The notes under the pieces were generated by a model, which had not been told where the DNA came from, did not search any database, and saw only the letters and a program-made list of their open reading frames with translations. From the NCBI GenBank assembly GCA_041494885.1, contig JBGQBO010000029.1, positions 7,734-71,733 on the forward strand: a stretch of DNA of 64,000 bases. Direction: 5' to 3'. Below, one piece after another: positions 41,215-49,849 of this stretch. Positions within the stretch are counted from its first letter, which is position 1; each line of letters opens with the position of its first letter. The DNA is from JAIQFV01 sp041494885 (GTDB taxonomy: Bacteria > Acidobacteriota > Terriglobia > JAIQFV01). Made by a program: the position numbers and the translations under genes.

Positions 41215-42639
41215 ATGCGGCCTGTCCGAGATATCATCGACAACATTGATTTGGAGCCCCTGCGAGGCAGTCCGCTGTTCAATGAAGATCTCGCGCCGGT
41301 CCCGCGGGAGCGCCGAACCTGGGGGATGTACAACTACGCGGCCCTCTGGATCGGGATGAGTGTGTGCCTGACCACGTATCTGCTGGCCGGGGGATTGATC
41401 GCCAAAGGGATGAACTGGTGGGAGGCCATCGGAACCATCTTTTTAGGCAATCTCATCGTCCTTATCCCGATGGTCTTGAACGCCCATGCCGGCACACGTT
41501 ACGGAATTCCCTTCCCCGTCTTTGCGCGCGCCTCCTTTGGAGTGCTGGGGGCCAACATCCCCGCCATGCTTCGCGCCTTTGTCGCCTGCGGGTGGTTCGG
41601 CATCCAGACCTGGATCGGAGGGTCAGCCATCAATGCCATGCTGGTCATCCTCGTCCCGGGCTGGGTTCATTTCTCCGCCGGCATCTGGGTCGCGTTTTTC
41701 GCCTTCTGGCTGGTTAATGTCTTCATCATCATCCGGGGAATCGAGACGATTCGGGGGCTGGAAAGCTGGAGTGCCCCGTTCATGATCGCCATCGGACTGG
41801 CGCTGTTATTCTGGGCCTGGCGGAGAGCCGGGGGCTTTGGCCCCATGCTGTCGCAGCCCAGCCGCTTGAAAACCGGGACGGAGTTTTGGAAGGTCTTCGT
41901 CCCCAGTCTGACGGCCATGGTCGGGTACTGGGCGACTCTTTCCCTGAACATCCCGGACTTCACGCGCTTTGCCAAGTCGCAGCGTGATCAGCAGATCGGG
42001 CAGGCACTGGGATTGCCCTCCACCATGACGCTTTACTCCTTCATTGGGGTCGCAGTGACCTCGGCCACGGTCGTTATTTTCGGGCAGGCCATCTGGGACC
42101 CCGTTTTGCTGCTGTCAAAATTCAACCAGCCCCTCATCGCGTTTATTGCTCTCCTCGCGCTAGGAACGGCCACCCTGAATACCAATATTGCCGCCAATGT
42201 CGTTTCCCCGGCCAATGATTTCTCAAATCTTTGGCCCAGCAAGATTACCTTCGTTCGTGGGGGAATCATCACGGCCATCCTCGGCGTTTTGATCCGGCCG
42301 TGGCGACTCATGGAAAACGCCGACAAGTATATCGGATGGCTGGTGGGCTATTCCGGACTGCTGGGACCCGTCGCGGGGATCATGATCGCGGATTACTATT
42401 TGATCCGGAAAAAAATGATCGCGACTGAGGATCTCTATTTGCGCGGAAAATTTTATGAGTTTTCGCGAGGCTTCAACCTCCGCGCCGTCATTGCGTTGGT
42501 TCTCGGCATCGGGATCGCCCTGATTGGCGAGGTGGTCCCGTCCCTTCACTGGCTCTACGACTACGCCTGGTTTGGCGGCTTCTTCACCTCGGGAATCGTT
42601 TATGTTGTCCTGATGAAGCACGCTTACAGAGGGTCTTAG
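41215..42639 (+). CDS. NCS1-family nucleobase/hydantoin:cation symporter
   Basis: A 474-residue membrane transporter with twelve predicted helices of the NCS1 family (Mhp1, CodB, PucI), which import hydantoins, cytosine, uracil or allantoin with Na+ or H+. The N-terminal RRTWGMYNYAALWIGMSVC is typical, as are ARASFGVLGANIPAMLRAFVACGWFGIQTWIGG and NTNIAANVVSPANDFSNLWP. Adjacency to the hydantoinase gene points to hydantoin or a pyrimidine as substrate. The ATG at 41215 lacks a strong ribosome-binding site. The 3' end, including the stop codon, lies within the left terminus of MITE-like copy C. Confidence 0.92.
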   Translation: MRPVRDIIDNIDLEPLRGSPLFNEDLAPVPRERRTWGMYNYAALWIGMSVCLTTYLLAGGLIAKGMNWWEAIGTIFLGNLIVLIPMVLNAHAGTRYGIPFPVFARASFGVLGANIPAMLRAFVACGWFGIQTWIGGSAINAMLVILVPGWVHFSAGIWVAFFAFWLVNVFIIIRGIETIRGLESWSAPFMIAIGLALLFWAWRRAGGFGPMLSQPSRLKTGTEFWKVFVPSLTAMVGYWATLSLNIPDFTRFAKSQRDQQIGQALGLPSTMTLYSFIGVAVTSATVVIFGQAIWDPVLLLSKFNQPLIAFIALLALGTATLNTNIAANVVSPANDFSNLWPSKITFVRGGIITAILGVLIRPWRLMENADKYIGWLVGYSGLLGPVAGIMIADYYLIRKKMIATEDLYLRGKFYEFSRGFNLRAVIALVLGIGIALIGEVVPSLHWLYDYAWFGGFFTSGIVYVVLMKHAYRGS

Positions 42640-42770
42640 ATTATAGTGACAAATCTTGCTCGATGAAGATTGAGCCGTTCGAGCTTTGGTAGCCGGGATC
42701 CCGTTTTTGGGGATCCCGGGGTTTTCACTGCCGGTCGCAAGAGCCCGTGATCCCGCTAAACCTTTCCATC
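42624..42770. mobile_element. MITE-like element, copy C (right end missing)
   Basis: The left terminus ending ATTATAGTGAC (42624-42651) and the interior to CGCAAGAGCCCGTGATCC match copy B. The interior includes CCGTTCGAGC and a GGGATCCCG hairpin near 42697-42722. No right-hand inverted repeat is found downstream, so this copy is truncated or decayed. Its left end supplies the last codons and stop of the transporter gene. Confidence 0.6.
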
Positions 42771-42846
42771 TTTTTCTCGCCATCTACTCTATCTTCGTGT
42801 AGATTTTCTTCGAACCATTTATTGATGAATGAAAGGAGGAAATCGG

Positions 42847-43980
42847 ATGCTGCCCCTCGAAGACCTTCGTGTGTGTGATCTCTCGCGCATCCTATCGGGT
42901 CCCTACTGCACCATGACGCTGGGCGATATGGGAGCCGAGGTCATCAAGGTGGAGCCGCCCGCGGGAGACGACACGCGAGGCTGGGGTCCCCCGTTCCTCC
43001 AGGGTGAAAGCGCGTACTTCCTGAGTCTGAACCGGAACAAGAAATCCATAGTGCTGGATCTGAAGACGGAGGCCGGCAAGAATGCGCTCTGGATGCTCAT
43101 CCAAAAATCCGATGTGTTGGTTGAGAACTTCAGGGCAGGGGCGCTTGCCCGGCTAGGGTTTGATTTTGATCACGTCTCGAAAAAAAATCCCCGACTGATT
43201 TATTGCTCCATTACAGGGTACGGTCATACCGGTCCCCGGGCCTCGGCGCCGGGGTTCGATGTGGTCATTCAAGGGGAGAGCGGGGCGATGGATGTGACGG
43301 GTTTTCCGGAGGGACCGCCGATCAAATTCGGATTGTCCATCGCGGACATTGTTGCCGGAATGAATGCCGTCCAGGCTATTCTGCTGGCCTTGCTTGTCCG
43401 CAAAACCACTGGACGCGGACAGCATATCGACATTGCGCTGCTCGATTCACTGATCGGCTGCTTAACTTACCAGGCGCAGAACCATTTCGCCGGAGTCACT
43501 CCCAGACGACTCGGAAACCGTCATCCCTCAATCACCCCCTATGAGATGTTTGAAACCGCTGATGGGTTTATGAATGTGGGAGTCGGAAATGAAGGCCTAT
43601 GGAAGAAATTCTGTGCGGCCATCGGGCTTCCAGAATTGTGCGAAGATCCTCACTTCGCTTCCAACGCCGACCGGCTCAGAAACTACGATCGATTGCACCC
43701 GCTCCTGGCTGAGCGGTTTAAAACCCGATCCCGCGGTGAGTGGAAACGAATTTTCGAGGATGCCGGAGTTCCGTCGGGATATATCAATACGGTGAAAGAG
43801 ACTTTTGAGGATCCCCAGATTCAGGCCCGGGAAATGGTCACGTCTGTCATCCATCCGACCATCGGTAAATTGAAACTCGTGGGAATTCCGATCAAGCTCT
43901 CGGACAGCCCAGGGGAGATCCGCCTGCCTCCTCCCCGGCTGGGAGAACATACCGAGGAGATTCTCGCCTCGCTCAGTTAA
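42847..43980 (+). CDS. Class III (CaiB/BaiF) CoA-transferase
   Basis: A 377-residue CoA-transferase moving CoA between carboxylic acids. The N-terminal LEDLRVCDLSRILSGPYCTMTLGDMGAEVIKVEPP is the family hallmark. The catalytic aspartate region is ALARLGFDFDHVSKKNPRLIYCSITGYG, followed by PGFDVVIQGESG(A)MDVTG, where the conserved Asp sits. The C-terminal PSGYINTVKETFEDPQIQAREMV is also diagnostic. I chose the ATG at 42847 because AAAGGAGG lies seven bases upstream; an in-frame ATG at 42829 would place that site inside the gene. The acid substrate is unknown. Confidence 0.93.
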   Translation: MLPLEDLRVCDLSRILSGPYCTMTLGDMGAEVIKVEPPAGDDTRGWGPPFLQGESAYFLSLNRNKKSIVLDLKTEAGKNALWMLIQKSDVLVENFRAGALARLGFDFDHVSKKNPRLIYCSITGYGHTGPRASAPGFDVVIQGESGAMDVTGFPEGPPIKFGLSIADIVAGMNAVQAILLALLVRKTTGRGQHIDIALLDSLIGCLTYQAQNHFAGVTPRRLGNRHPSITPYEMFETADGFMNVGVGNEGLWKKFCAAIGLPELCEDPHFASNADRLRNYDRLHPLLAERFKTRSRGEWKRIFEDAGVPSGYINTVKETFEDPQIQAREMVTSVIHPTIGKLKLVGIPIKLSDSPGEIRLPPPRLGEHTEEILASLS

Positions 43981-44011
43981 TTCAGCCTTGTTTGCCTTGA
44001 GAAACCATTTC

Positions 44012-44037
44012 ACCGCAGAGGCTCTAAACGCGCAGGA
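44012..44037 (+). repeat. Dispersed GCAGAGG-type repeat
   Basis: CACCGCAGAGGCTCTAAACG at 44012 resembles the word at 12891 in the same orientation. It lies in the 83-base gap before the DUF1015 gene. Confidence 0.4.
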
Positions 44038-44063
44038 AAGCAGCGTCTCAACCAGGGTGCCCA

Positions 44064-45434
44064 GTGGCGAAAATCTTTCCATTTAGAGCTTTCATGTACG
44101 ATCCTGAAAGGGTCGGAGGTCTCGACAAGGTCGTCACCCAACCGTACGACAAGATCTCCGATGAAATGCAGGAACGCTACTACGCCTCCAGCCCCTTTAA
44201 CCTCTCCCGCATCATTCGTGGAAAGCAGTTTAGCGGTGACAACGAGACTGAGAATGTTTACACGCGCGCCCACAACTCGCTCTTGGAGTGGCTCACTTCC
44301 GGAGTTCTCCGTCAAACGGATCAACCGGCCTTGTTTGCCTACTTCCAGGATTATGAGCTCCCTTCCTCTCCGGGCAGGCGGCTGACCCGGAAAGGCTTTA
44401 TTGGCCTTGGGCAGTTGGAGGATTATTCTGCCGGAATTGTCTTCCCTCATGAGCAAACATTCAGCGGACCGAAGGAAGACCGCCTGAGATTGCTGCGGCA
44501 GACCCGGACGCATTTCGGCCAGCTCTTCATGCTTTATTCAGATCCGCACCGGGACGTTGATTCGATCCTGGAGGAGGTGGCATCCCGCAAACCGGAGGTT
44601 CAGGTGACGGATGAGTACGCCGTCGTCCATTCGGTCTGGAAGATCGAGGATCCCCTGCTGATCTCGAAGATCCAGGGGGAACTGGAAGACAAGCGCCTGA
44701 TTATCGCCGACGGTCATCATCGCTATGAGACGGCGTTGAATTTCCGGAATGAGTGCCGCACACTCCACTCCGGAACGGCAATGCCAACAGCCCCCGGCGA
44801 CTTGCCTCCTTATGAAAAGGTGATGATGACCTTCGTCAACATGGACAGCGAGGGGCTGACCATTTTGCCCACCCATCGGCTGGTCTCCAACCTCCCCCAC
44901 TTTGATCTGAAGGATTTCCTCGTCCGGGTGCAGTGGTTTTTTGACCTCGCGGGCTTCAAATTCTTCACGCCGGAGGAACGGAAGCAAAAACTCGAAGAAT
45001 TCCGCCGGGAGCTGTATGAGGTCGGTCAGGTCATTCCCGCCATCGGGCTGCGTGCAGCCAATACGTCGAACTTCTACTTGATGAAATTGAAAGGGACCCT
45101 GAATCTCCAACAGTTACTGCCCGAAGTGTCGGAGCGCCAGCATAAGCTTGATGTGGTCCTCTTGCACAAGATTATCCTGGAACGATGTTTGAGAATCACG
45201 GAAGAGGAGATCCGGGATGAGAGGTACATCCGATACGTTCGCGAATTCGAGGAGGGATTGCAGGCCGTGGATGGAAAAGATTCTCAGCTCGCCTTTTTTC
45301 TTAACCCCACGCCGATTGCCCAGGTGCGCGACCTGGCTTTTGCCGGGGAGCGGATGCCGCAGAAATCAACCGACTTTTACCCCAAATTGCTTTCCGGCCT
45401 GACGATGTATCGACTCGATGCGAATGGCCCTTGA
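44064..45434 (+). CDS. DUF1015-family protein
   Basis: A 456-residue cytoplasmic protein of the DUF1015 family, often annotated only as an uncharacterised or putative serine-kinase-like protein. Family landmarks are VTQPYDKISDEMQ (about 24-36), the FPHEQT motif (about 127-132), and IADGHHRYETAL (about 213-224). Conservation of HE-T and DGHHR suggests an active site, but no reaction is assigned. The start is GTG at 44064, preceded by AGGGTG. It is separated from the CoA-transferase gene by 83 bases containing a dispersed repeat. Confidence 0.88.
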   Translation: MAKIFPFRAFMYDPERVGGLDKVVTQPYDKISDEMQERYYASSPFNLSRIIRGKQFSGDNETENVYTRAHNSLLEWLTSGVLRQTDQPALFAYFQDYELPSSPGRRLTRKGFIGLGQLEDYSAGIVFPHEQTFSGPKEDRLRLLRQTRTHFGQLFMLYSDPHRDVDSILEEVASRKPEVQVTDEYAVVHSVWKIEDPLLISKIQGELEDKRLIIADGHHRYETALNFRNECRTLHSGTAMPTAPGDLPPYEKVMMTFVNMDSEGLTILPTHRLVSNLPHFDLKDFLVRVQWFFDLAGFKFFTPEERKQKLEEFRRELYEVGQVIPAIGLRAANTSNFYLMKLKGTLNLQQLLPEVSERQHKLDVVLLHKIILERCLRITEEEIRDERYIRYVREFEEGLQAVDGKDSQLAFFLNPTPIAQVRDLAFAGERMPQKSTDFYPKLLSGLTMYRLDANGP

Positions 45435-45459
45435 TTTCATGTCCCGCAGGGATCCGAGG

Positions 45460-46038
45460 CTACTTCTTTTTTTCTTCCCCCTGAAGAACCTGGTATGCGG
45501 CAATGACGCTGCTCGTGTAGGTCTTCGTCAAGGCGACCCATGATTCGTAACTGAAATAGGTCAACAGGAACCCGACGACCACGATGCCGAGCGAGGCAAC
45601 GAGTCGATACTGGAGGGAGCGTGTGCCACCTGAACGAAGCCAGACGAACAAGAGGGCGGAAAGGGTCAACAAAGTGAAATTCAGGATGGCAGCGCGGGCA
45701 ATCCGCAAACGGCTGCGGGTATATTCCAGCTGCTCATAGGTGTCTTTTGATTTGTGAAGAACATAAAACCGCATAGAGAGGAAAGGAGGAAGATGTTCCA
45801 TCGGATGACTTTTTCTGAGGTGGTGGTCCTTGGAGATGCAGGCCAAATCACTTAACCGGTCGATCACGATCCCCAACACGTAGGTCACGGCCAGGCCCGG
45901 CAAGGCCAGATTCAACGTCAGCAGTTTTTCCCAGGGGACATTCCTAAATCCGACAAAGGCCAGGATCACCAAACCGATCCATAGAATCGAGTGTAGGCCA
46001 ATGACGACAAGTTCAACAAACAGCGTTGTGGTAGTCAT
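45460..46038 (-). CDS. Four-helix integral membrane protein of unknown function
   Basis: A 192-residue protein not matching a family I can name. Four hydrophobic segments are visible: about 8-30 (FVELVVIGLHSILWIGLVILAF), 42-60, 115-132 (AILNFTLLTLSALLFVWL) and 140-160. A cytoplasmic loop rich in His, Lys and Arg lies between the second and third. The YTRSRLRIARA segment before the third helix and the charged EEKKK end are typical of small bacterial membrane proteins. It converges on the DUF1015 gene with 25 bases between the stops. Confidence 0.65.
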   Translation of the reverse strand: MTTTTLFVELVVIGLHSILWIGLVILAFVGFRNVPWEKLLTLNLALPGLAVTYVLGIVIDRLSDLACISKDHHLRKSHPMEHLPPFLSMRFYVLHKSKDTYEQLEYTRSRLRIARAAILNFTLLTLSALLFVWLRSGGTRSLQYRLVASLGIVVVGFLLTYFSYESWVALTKTYTSSVIAAYQVLQGEEKKK

Positions 46039-46130
46039 ATCCGGTTTTCATCCGCACAGTCGATTGATGACATGATCTCCTGAGATCGACCGCCCAATAA
46101 CGCTCGCGTTTCGACCCCCCTCCAGCCTTT

Positions 46131-46730
46131 TTACGATGGACCTACTCGCAAGATCCGCTCCAACTGAATCGCCGGACAGATGTTCTTTTGAATGTAATTG
46201 ACCAGATTGGTTGGCACGCTGCGCACCATTTTTTCAACAGAGGGATCGAGGCAATGACCGTCCTTGTCGAACACCTTCTGCACGTTGGCAATGGAGATGG
46301 CCAGTGGAAGCACAATGGCGCCGATATGGGAGCAGATGCTCCGCAGCATTTCCAGGGACTTAACAGCACCGATTGAACCCGCAGCCACGCCCAAAAGTGC
46401 GACAGGCTTTCCTGCCAGGACGGAAGGAAATCCGAGGTTCTCGATCACCAGCTTAATGACGCTGCTGAAACTGCCATGATACTCTGGCGTCGCCAGAATG
46501 ACCCCGGTCGCATTCCGGACATCCTCCTGCAAAGACTTCGTAACCTCGGAACCCGGATCTGTTCCCGGAAGAGGTAGGCTTAATAAGGCCGGATCAATAA
46601 CTTTCAAACTGATTTGCGGATGTTTCTTGAATTCATCGATCACCAGGGCGAGTGCCATATTCGTGTAATTTCCTGGCCGTACGCTGCCACTGATCGCCAC
46701 AATGCGGATCCCGTTGGATGAGTGTTCCAT
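46131..46730 (-). CDS. NADPH-dependent FMN reductase
   Basis: A 199-residue flavodoxin-fold reductase of the SsuE/ArsH/azoreductase group. The FMN phosphate loop is AISGSVRPGNYTNMAL (about 12-27). The second flavin contact is ATPEYHGSFS (usually PEYNGS). GKPVALLGVAAGSIGAVKSLEMLR completes the pattern. I place the start at the ATG at 46730, which has GAGGAGGGAG directly upstream. A start at 46784 would add 18 residues and is also preceded by GGAAGG, so the N-terminus is uncertain. The substrate could be a quinone, an azo compound or free flavin. Confidence 0.87.
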   Translation of the reverse strand: MEHSSNGIRIVAISGSVRPGNYTNMALALVIDEFKKHPQISLKVIDPALLSLPLPGTDPGSEVTKSLQEDVRNATGVILATPEYHGSFSSVIKLVIENLGFPSVLAGKPVALLGVAAGSIGAVKSLEMLRSICSHIGAIVLPLAISIANVQKVFDKDGHCLDPSVEKMVRSVPTNLVNYIQKNICPAIQLERILRVGPS

Positions 46731-47179
46731 CTCCCTCCTCACTTCCTCCAGACGCTTCCCGTCAGCACCCCATCTCGAATCCATCCTTCCATTACAAAAA
46801 CTCGGGCCGGACCGTTCCTCCCAGACCTCCTAAGTCAGCAATTCTACTCTTTCACCAATCCCATCACATTTTCCCCTCAATGCAATAGTGTGAGAGCATA
46901 CTCCCGATCATTAGAATTCCCCCGGGGAGCCCGGAGAAGTTATAAACGTAAAAAATGCGCGCCCATCATATGACAGAAGCCCGCCGCGTTCAACGGTCAG
47001 CACGCGGTTCCATAGCCCCAACATGCGGCGCAACTCGTGGAGCGTGGAACCTTGCCGCGTCCTTGTTCTGGAAACGTCCCGGGGACATTTCTACGACGAC
47101 CTTCCGGCCTGACATGATAATGGGGGGGACCCGCCGCTCTGAGAATACCCCCATGACGTCAACGGACTGTCCACCCAAC
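46731..47179. other. Intergenic, no gene recognised
   Basis: About 449 bases between the FMN reductase and the metallo-hydrolase genes. Apart from a possible 18-codon extension of the reductase, nothing recognisable is seen. Confidence 0.35.
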
Positions 47180-47917
47180 TCACGAGGCAGCCGCTCCTCT
47201 TGTTTTCGAATCCGCTTTGAACCGTTGCTTGTAGCCGTCAGCCAGTTGCTGCAAGGCCCGCGCCCCATCCCCTTGAAAGGCCGGCCCGTGCATTAAACCC
47301 AGCGTTCGAGGGGAGAGCCCTCCAAGCCGTCGAATCGTTGGTGCCGTGTTTGCGGTGAGGGCAGTGGCTTGATACTCGTCCTCCGCCTGAAGCGCCGGTT
47401 CCACGATATCGTCCTCCGTCATGGCCTTGCAGTCTCCGATCTGCGTGAACAAATCGCCGCACAGGAGAGTCTCCGTAGTTTCCTCGTAGAAGAGGCCCGC
47501 ATCCCAGCAATGAGGAACATGAGGGGTTGAAAGGTAGCGGACCTTCTTGCCCCCCAATTCAAGTGTCTCTCCATCTTCGAGGGCCTTGGGTTCCCGCAGG
47601 GCGAGGTCGGTTGCGGAAAGCATACAACCGATTCTTCCGAGCACCACGCGAGCCTTGGGCGCCGCTTCCAGCCAGTCGTTCATCGAACCGGATTCATCCG
47701 CTTCGTGATGTCCATAGGAAATCCATCGGATCTTTTGAAGTGGAACCACCCGCGAGACCGCCGCAGAGACCTGCGGAAAGAGCCGGCGAAAGCCGCAGTG
47801 AAACAGAAGCGGCTCTTCCGCATCGATCAAAAACTGGTTGAACCGCAAATCCGCGGGCTCCACGTATGTTGAGAAGCGATAGATCCCCTTTGCAATTTCA
47901 GTGACCATTGTGTCCAT
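47180..47917 (-). CDS. ODP-like metallo-beta-lactamase-fold protein
   Basis: A 245-residue protein resembling the di-iron module of flavo-diiron proteins and stand-alone oxygen-binding ODP proteins. The opening ITEIAKGIYRFSTYVEP-type strand and FNQFLIDAEEPLLFHCG fit. The metal motif is HHEADE (70-75), where the family usually has HxExDH; the final histidine is replaced by Glu75. The later PHVPHCWDAGLFYEE and LLCGDLFTQ strands match the remaining ligand regions. No flavodoxin domain follows. I chose the ATG at 47917 because GGGAGG lies seven bases upstream. It may sense or reduce O2 or NO, but the altered ligand makes that uncertain. Confidence 0.75.
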   Translation of the reverse strand: MDTMVTEIAKGIYRFSTYVEPADLRFNQFLIDAEEPLLFHCGFRRLFPQVSAAVSRVVPLQKIRWISYGHHEADESGSMNDWLEAAPKARVVLGRIGCMLSATDLALREPKALEDGETLELGGKKVRYLSTPHVPHCWDAGLFYEETTETLLCGDLFTQIGDCKAMTEDDIVEPALQAEDEYQATALTANTAPTIRRLGGLSPRTLGLMHGPAFQGDGARALQQLADGYKQRFKADSKTRGAAAS

Positions 47918-48023
47918 GGCTGAACCTCCCTTGTTTATAAGTCCTTCCTCACAGTGATGAAAACTCCGCTGGCTTGCTGAATCGAGTGTTGGTCTATTGA
48001 GGCAGGCTGCTGCTAAGCACCTG

Positions 48024-48818
48024 TCAAGCAGTGTAACCGCCATCGACCACCAGATCGGCTCCCGTGATATAGGAAGACTCGTCGGACGCGAGGAATAGAA
48101 TGGTTTGGGCGATTTCGTGGGGATCAGCGAACCGTTTCAGCGGTACGGCGTCGGACGGCGCATTCCAAGCATCGGAGGCTTCTACCTCGGGCCAGCTTGG
48201 CATCTTGTTCCACATCGCTGTTTTGACGCCGCCCGGAGAAACCGTATTGATCCGGATGCAGTCACCCCTCTGGGCACATTCGAGGGCGGCCGTCTTCGAA
48301 AAATGGATGACCGCGGCCTTGCTGGCGCAGTACGCGCTGGCGCCGGGGGCCGCCTTGATTCCGGAAGCCGAGGCCACGTTGATGATACTCCCTCGCCGGT
48401 GTGCCTGCATGGCTACGATCCCGGCGCGTGTTCCCAGAAAAATACCGTCCAGATTGACGGCCATGACATGACGCCACTCCTCTACGGTCATCTCCGTGAT
48501 CGGCTTCGCAAATGAGATTCCGGCGCTTTGGACTAGGACATCCAAAGGTCCCCACTCCTGTTCCAACCGCTGAAGGGCGCGATGCCAATGCGGTTCTGAG
48601 GTGACATCGAGCTGATGCGCCGCCGCGATTCCCCCAGCGGCAGTAATTGCCTCCACCGTTTGAGACGCTCCCAATTCGTCCAGGTCGGCAACAGCCACCC
48701 TGGCCCCCTCGGTTGCAAGCAATAGCGCCGCTGCCCTTCCAATTCCTGAAGCGGCGCCTGTGACCAAAGCGGATTTGCCCGCAACACGACCTTGTCTTTC
48801 CTGGTTATCTGTCTTCAT
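48024..48818 (-). CDS. SDR-family oxidoreductase
   Basis: A 264-residue classical short-chain dehydrogenase/reductase. The NAD(P) loop is TGAASGIG (about 20-27), with Asp in VAVADLDE suggesting NAD preference. VQSAG replaces the usual NNAG, and the catalytic Ser (NVASASG) and Tyr-x3-Lys (YCASK) are present. The C-terminal ITGADLVVDGGYTA is typical. It starts at the ATG at 48818 with GGGGG upstream; an ATG at 48830 would add four residues. The gene is upstream of the ODP-like gene on the same strand with a gap of about 106 bases. The substrate is unknown. Confidence 0.9.
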   Translation of the reverse strand: MKTDNQERQGRVAGKSALVTGAASGIGRAAALLLATEGARVAVADLDELGASQTVEAITAAGGIAAAHQLDVTSEPHWHRALQRLEQEWGPLDVLVQSAGISFAKPITEMTVEEWRHVMAVNLDGIFLGTRAGIVAMQAHRRGSIINVASASGIKAAPGASAYCASKAAVIHFSKTAALECAQRGDCIRINTVSPGGVKTAMWNKMPSWPEVEASDAWNAPSDAVPLKRFADPHEIAQTILFLASDESSYITGADLVVDGGYTA

Positions 48819-48902
48819 GCCCCCGACCATTCAGATCCCCACTGGATCAAGCTGCTCCTCCCGATCAAGGGATTGAGGCTCGACGGGCAACGACTTGTGG
48901 GA

Positions 48903-49400
48903 TCAATCGTGCTTCGCCTCGTATGCCCGCATCCGCGGGATCCAGCGCGGAACGGACCGGCAATATCGATCATACGATTCCCCGAATTTGCGCCTCAAAG
49001 TCGGCTCCTCATAAACCAACACGAATAGGTAGAAGAAGAAAAACACGATGGCGACGTATTCAAACAAAATACGCGCCCGGACAAAAATGGCTTCTCCCAG
49101 GACAACGAGAGCCACGCCAATGTACATCGGATTGCGCACGTACCGGTAGAGGCCTTTCACAACCAGTTCCCTGGGTGGATCAATTGGCGCCGGGGTTCCC
49201 CGGCCCCCGATGGCAAAGTCCCAGGCGCATCGAAGATAGACCAGCGCTCCAACGATCAGGGGTAAAAGACCGAAGTAGTGCAAGACGCCCAAATTCAGGG
49301 GCGGAGTGCTGGTCCGCGATGAAAGCAGGTAGTACGGAACCAGGATCGTCACTGTCCCAGGCACGAGAACGGTAAAAAGGGCTGTCTTGAACAGAGCCAT
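48903..49400 (-). CDS. Isoprenylcysteine carboxyl methyltransferase-like membrane protein
   Basis: A 165-residue membrane protein with four or five hydrophobic helices. It carries the ICMT/PEMT-family SAM-binding signature: VVKGLYRYVRNPMYIGVALVVLGEAI (about 90-116), then YEEPTLRRKFGESYDRYCRSVPRWIP (about 133-158). Bacterial members methylate small hydrophobic or lipid substrates; a prenyl-cysteine substrate is not implied. It starts at the ATG at 49400 after a GGTGGAG-like site. It lies upstream of the SDR gene on the same strand. Confidence 0.88.
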   Translation of the reverse strand: MALFKTALFTVLVPGTVTILVPYYLLSSRTSTPPLNLGVLHYFGLLPLIVGALVYLRCAWDFAIGGRGTPAPIDPPRELVVKGLYRYVRNPMYIGVALVVLGEAIFVRARILFEYVAIVFFFFYLFVLVYEEPTLRRKFGESYDRYCRSVPRWIPRMRAYEAKHD

Positions 49401-49849
49401 TTCTCCACCTGTTAAAGAAAGCTTAAGGAATTGCGGTCCCCTCGGAGTGAACTAAACTCGATTATGTCTTTTTGACTCTCGGTAAGGGAAAGTCTTACCA
49501 CAAAGCCGTCCAGACCGCGTCAATTCTTTTTATCCTGGATAGCGAAACTTGAAAGAGGGTGAGAAGGTCAAATCCCTTGGGTCTGCAAGACGAGGGCAAG
49601 CCGACTTTGATCAACACGCTCCGTGCGATGAGAGTGAAGACCGGGTGCCGGACCCGATTAAACGCAACAAATGGTCGGTCGCGCCAGGAGAGAGCTCTTT
49701 GTGGGTCCGACTTTGGCGCTTTGGTCGTATGAAATCCAGAGAGGAAGCCAGGTGGCACTGCCCGATATGAATTTTACCGCGGCGGATCATTGGCACGTTC
49801 ATCCGCCGCGGTGAAGGAGGCTAATCTCCGTCCTTTCGAACAGAGATGA
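49401..49849. other. Intergenic with strong hairpin, no gene recognised
   Basis: About 449 bases between two minus-strand genes. The only clear feature is the 12-bp perfect inverted repeat at 49776-49812. Confidence 0.4.
49776..49812. other. 12-bp perfect inverted repeat downstream of small exported-protein gene
   Basis: ACCGCGGCGGAT (49776-49787) and ATCCGCCGCGGT (49801-49812) enclose a 13-base loop, 37 bases past the stop of the minus-strand gene at 49850. On the minus strand the stem is followed by AAAAT, not a U-run, so it is not a canonical intrinsic terminator. It could protect the 3' end or be a protein-binding palindrome. Confidence 0.6.

Noticed and set aside
45460..46038. The four-helix membrane protein as a possible defence effector.
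   Set aside because: No sensor or nuclease partner is adjacent, and topology alone is not evidence of such a role.
47918..48043. A 42-residue N-terminal extension of the ODP-like protein.
   Set aside because: It overlaps the end of the SDR gene. The ATG at 47917 has an ideal GGGAGG site and gives the family-like N-terminus.
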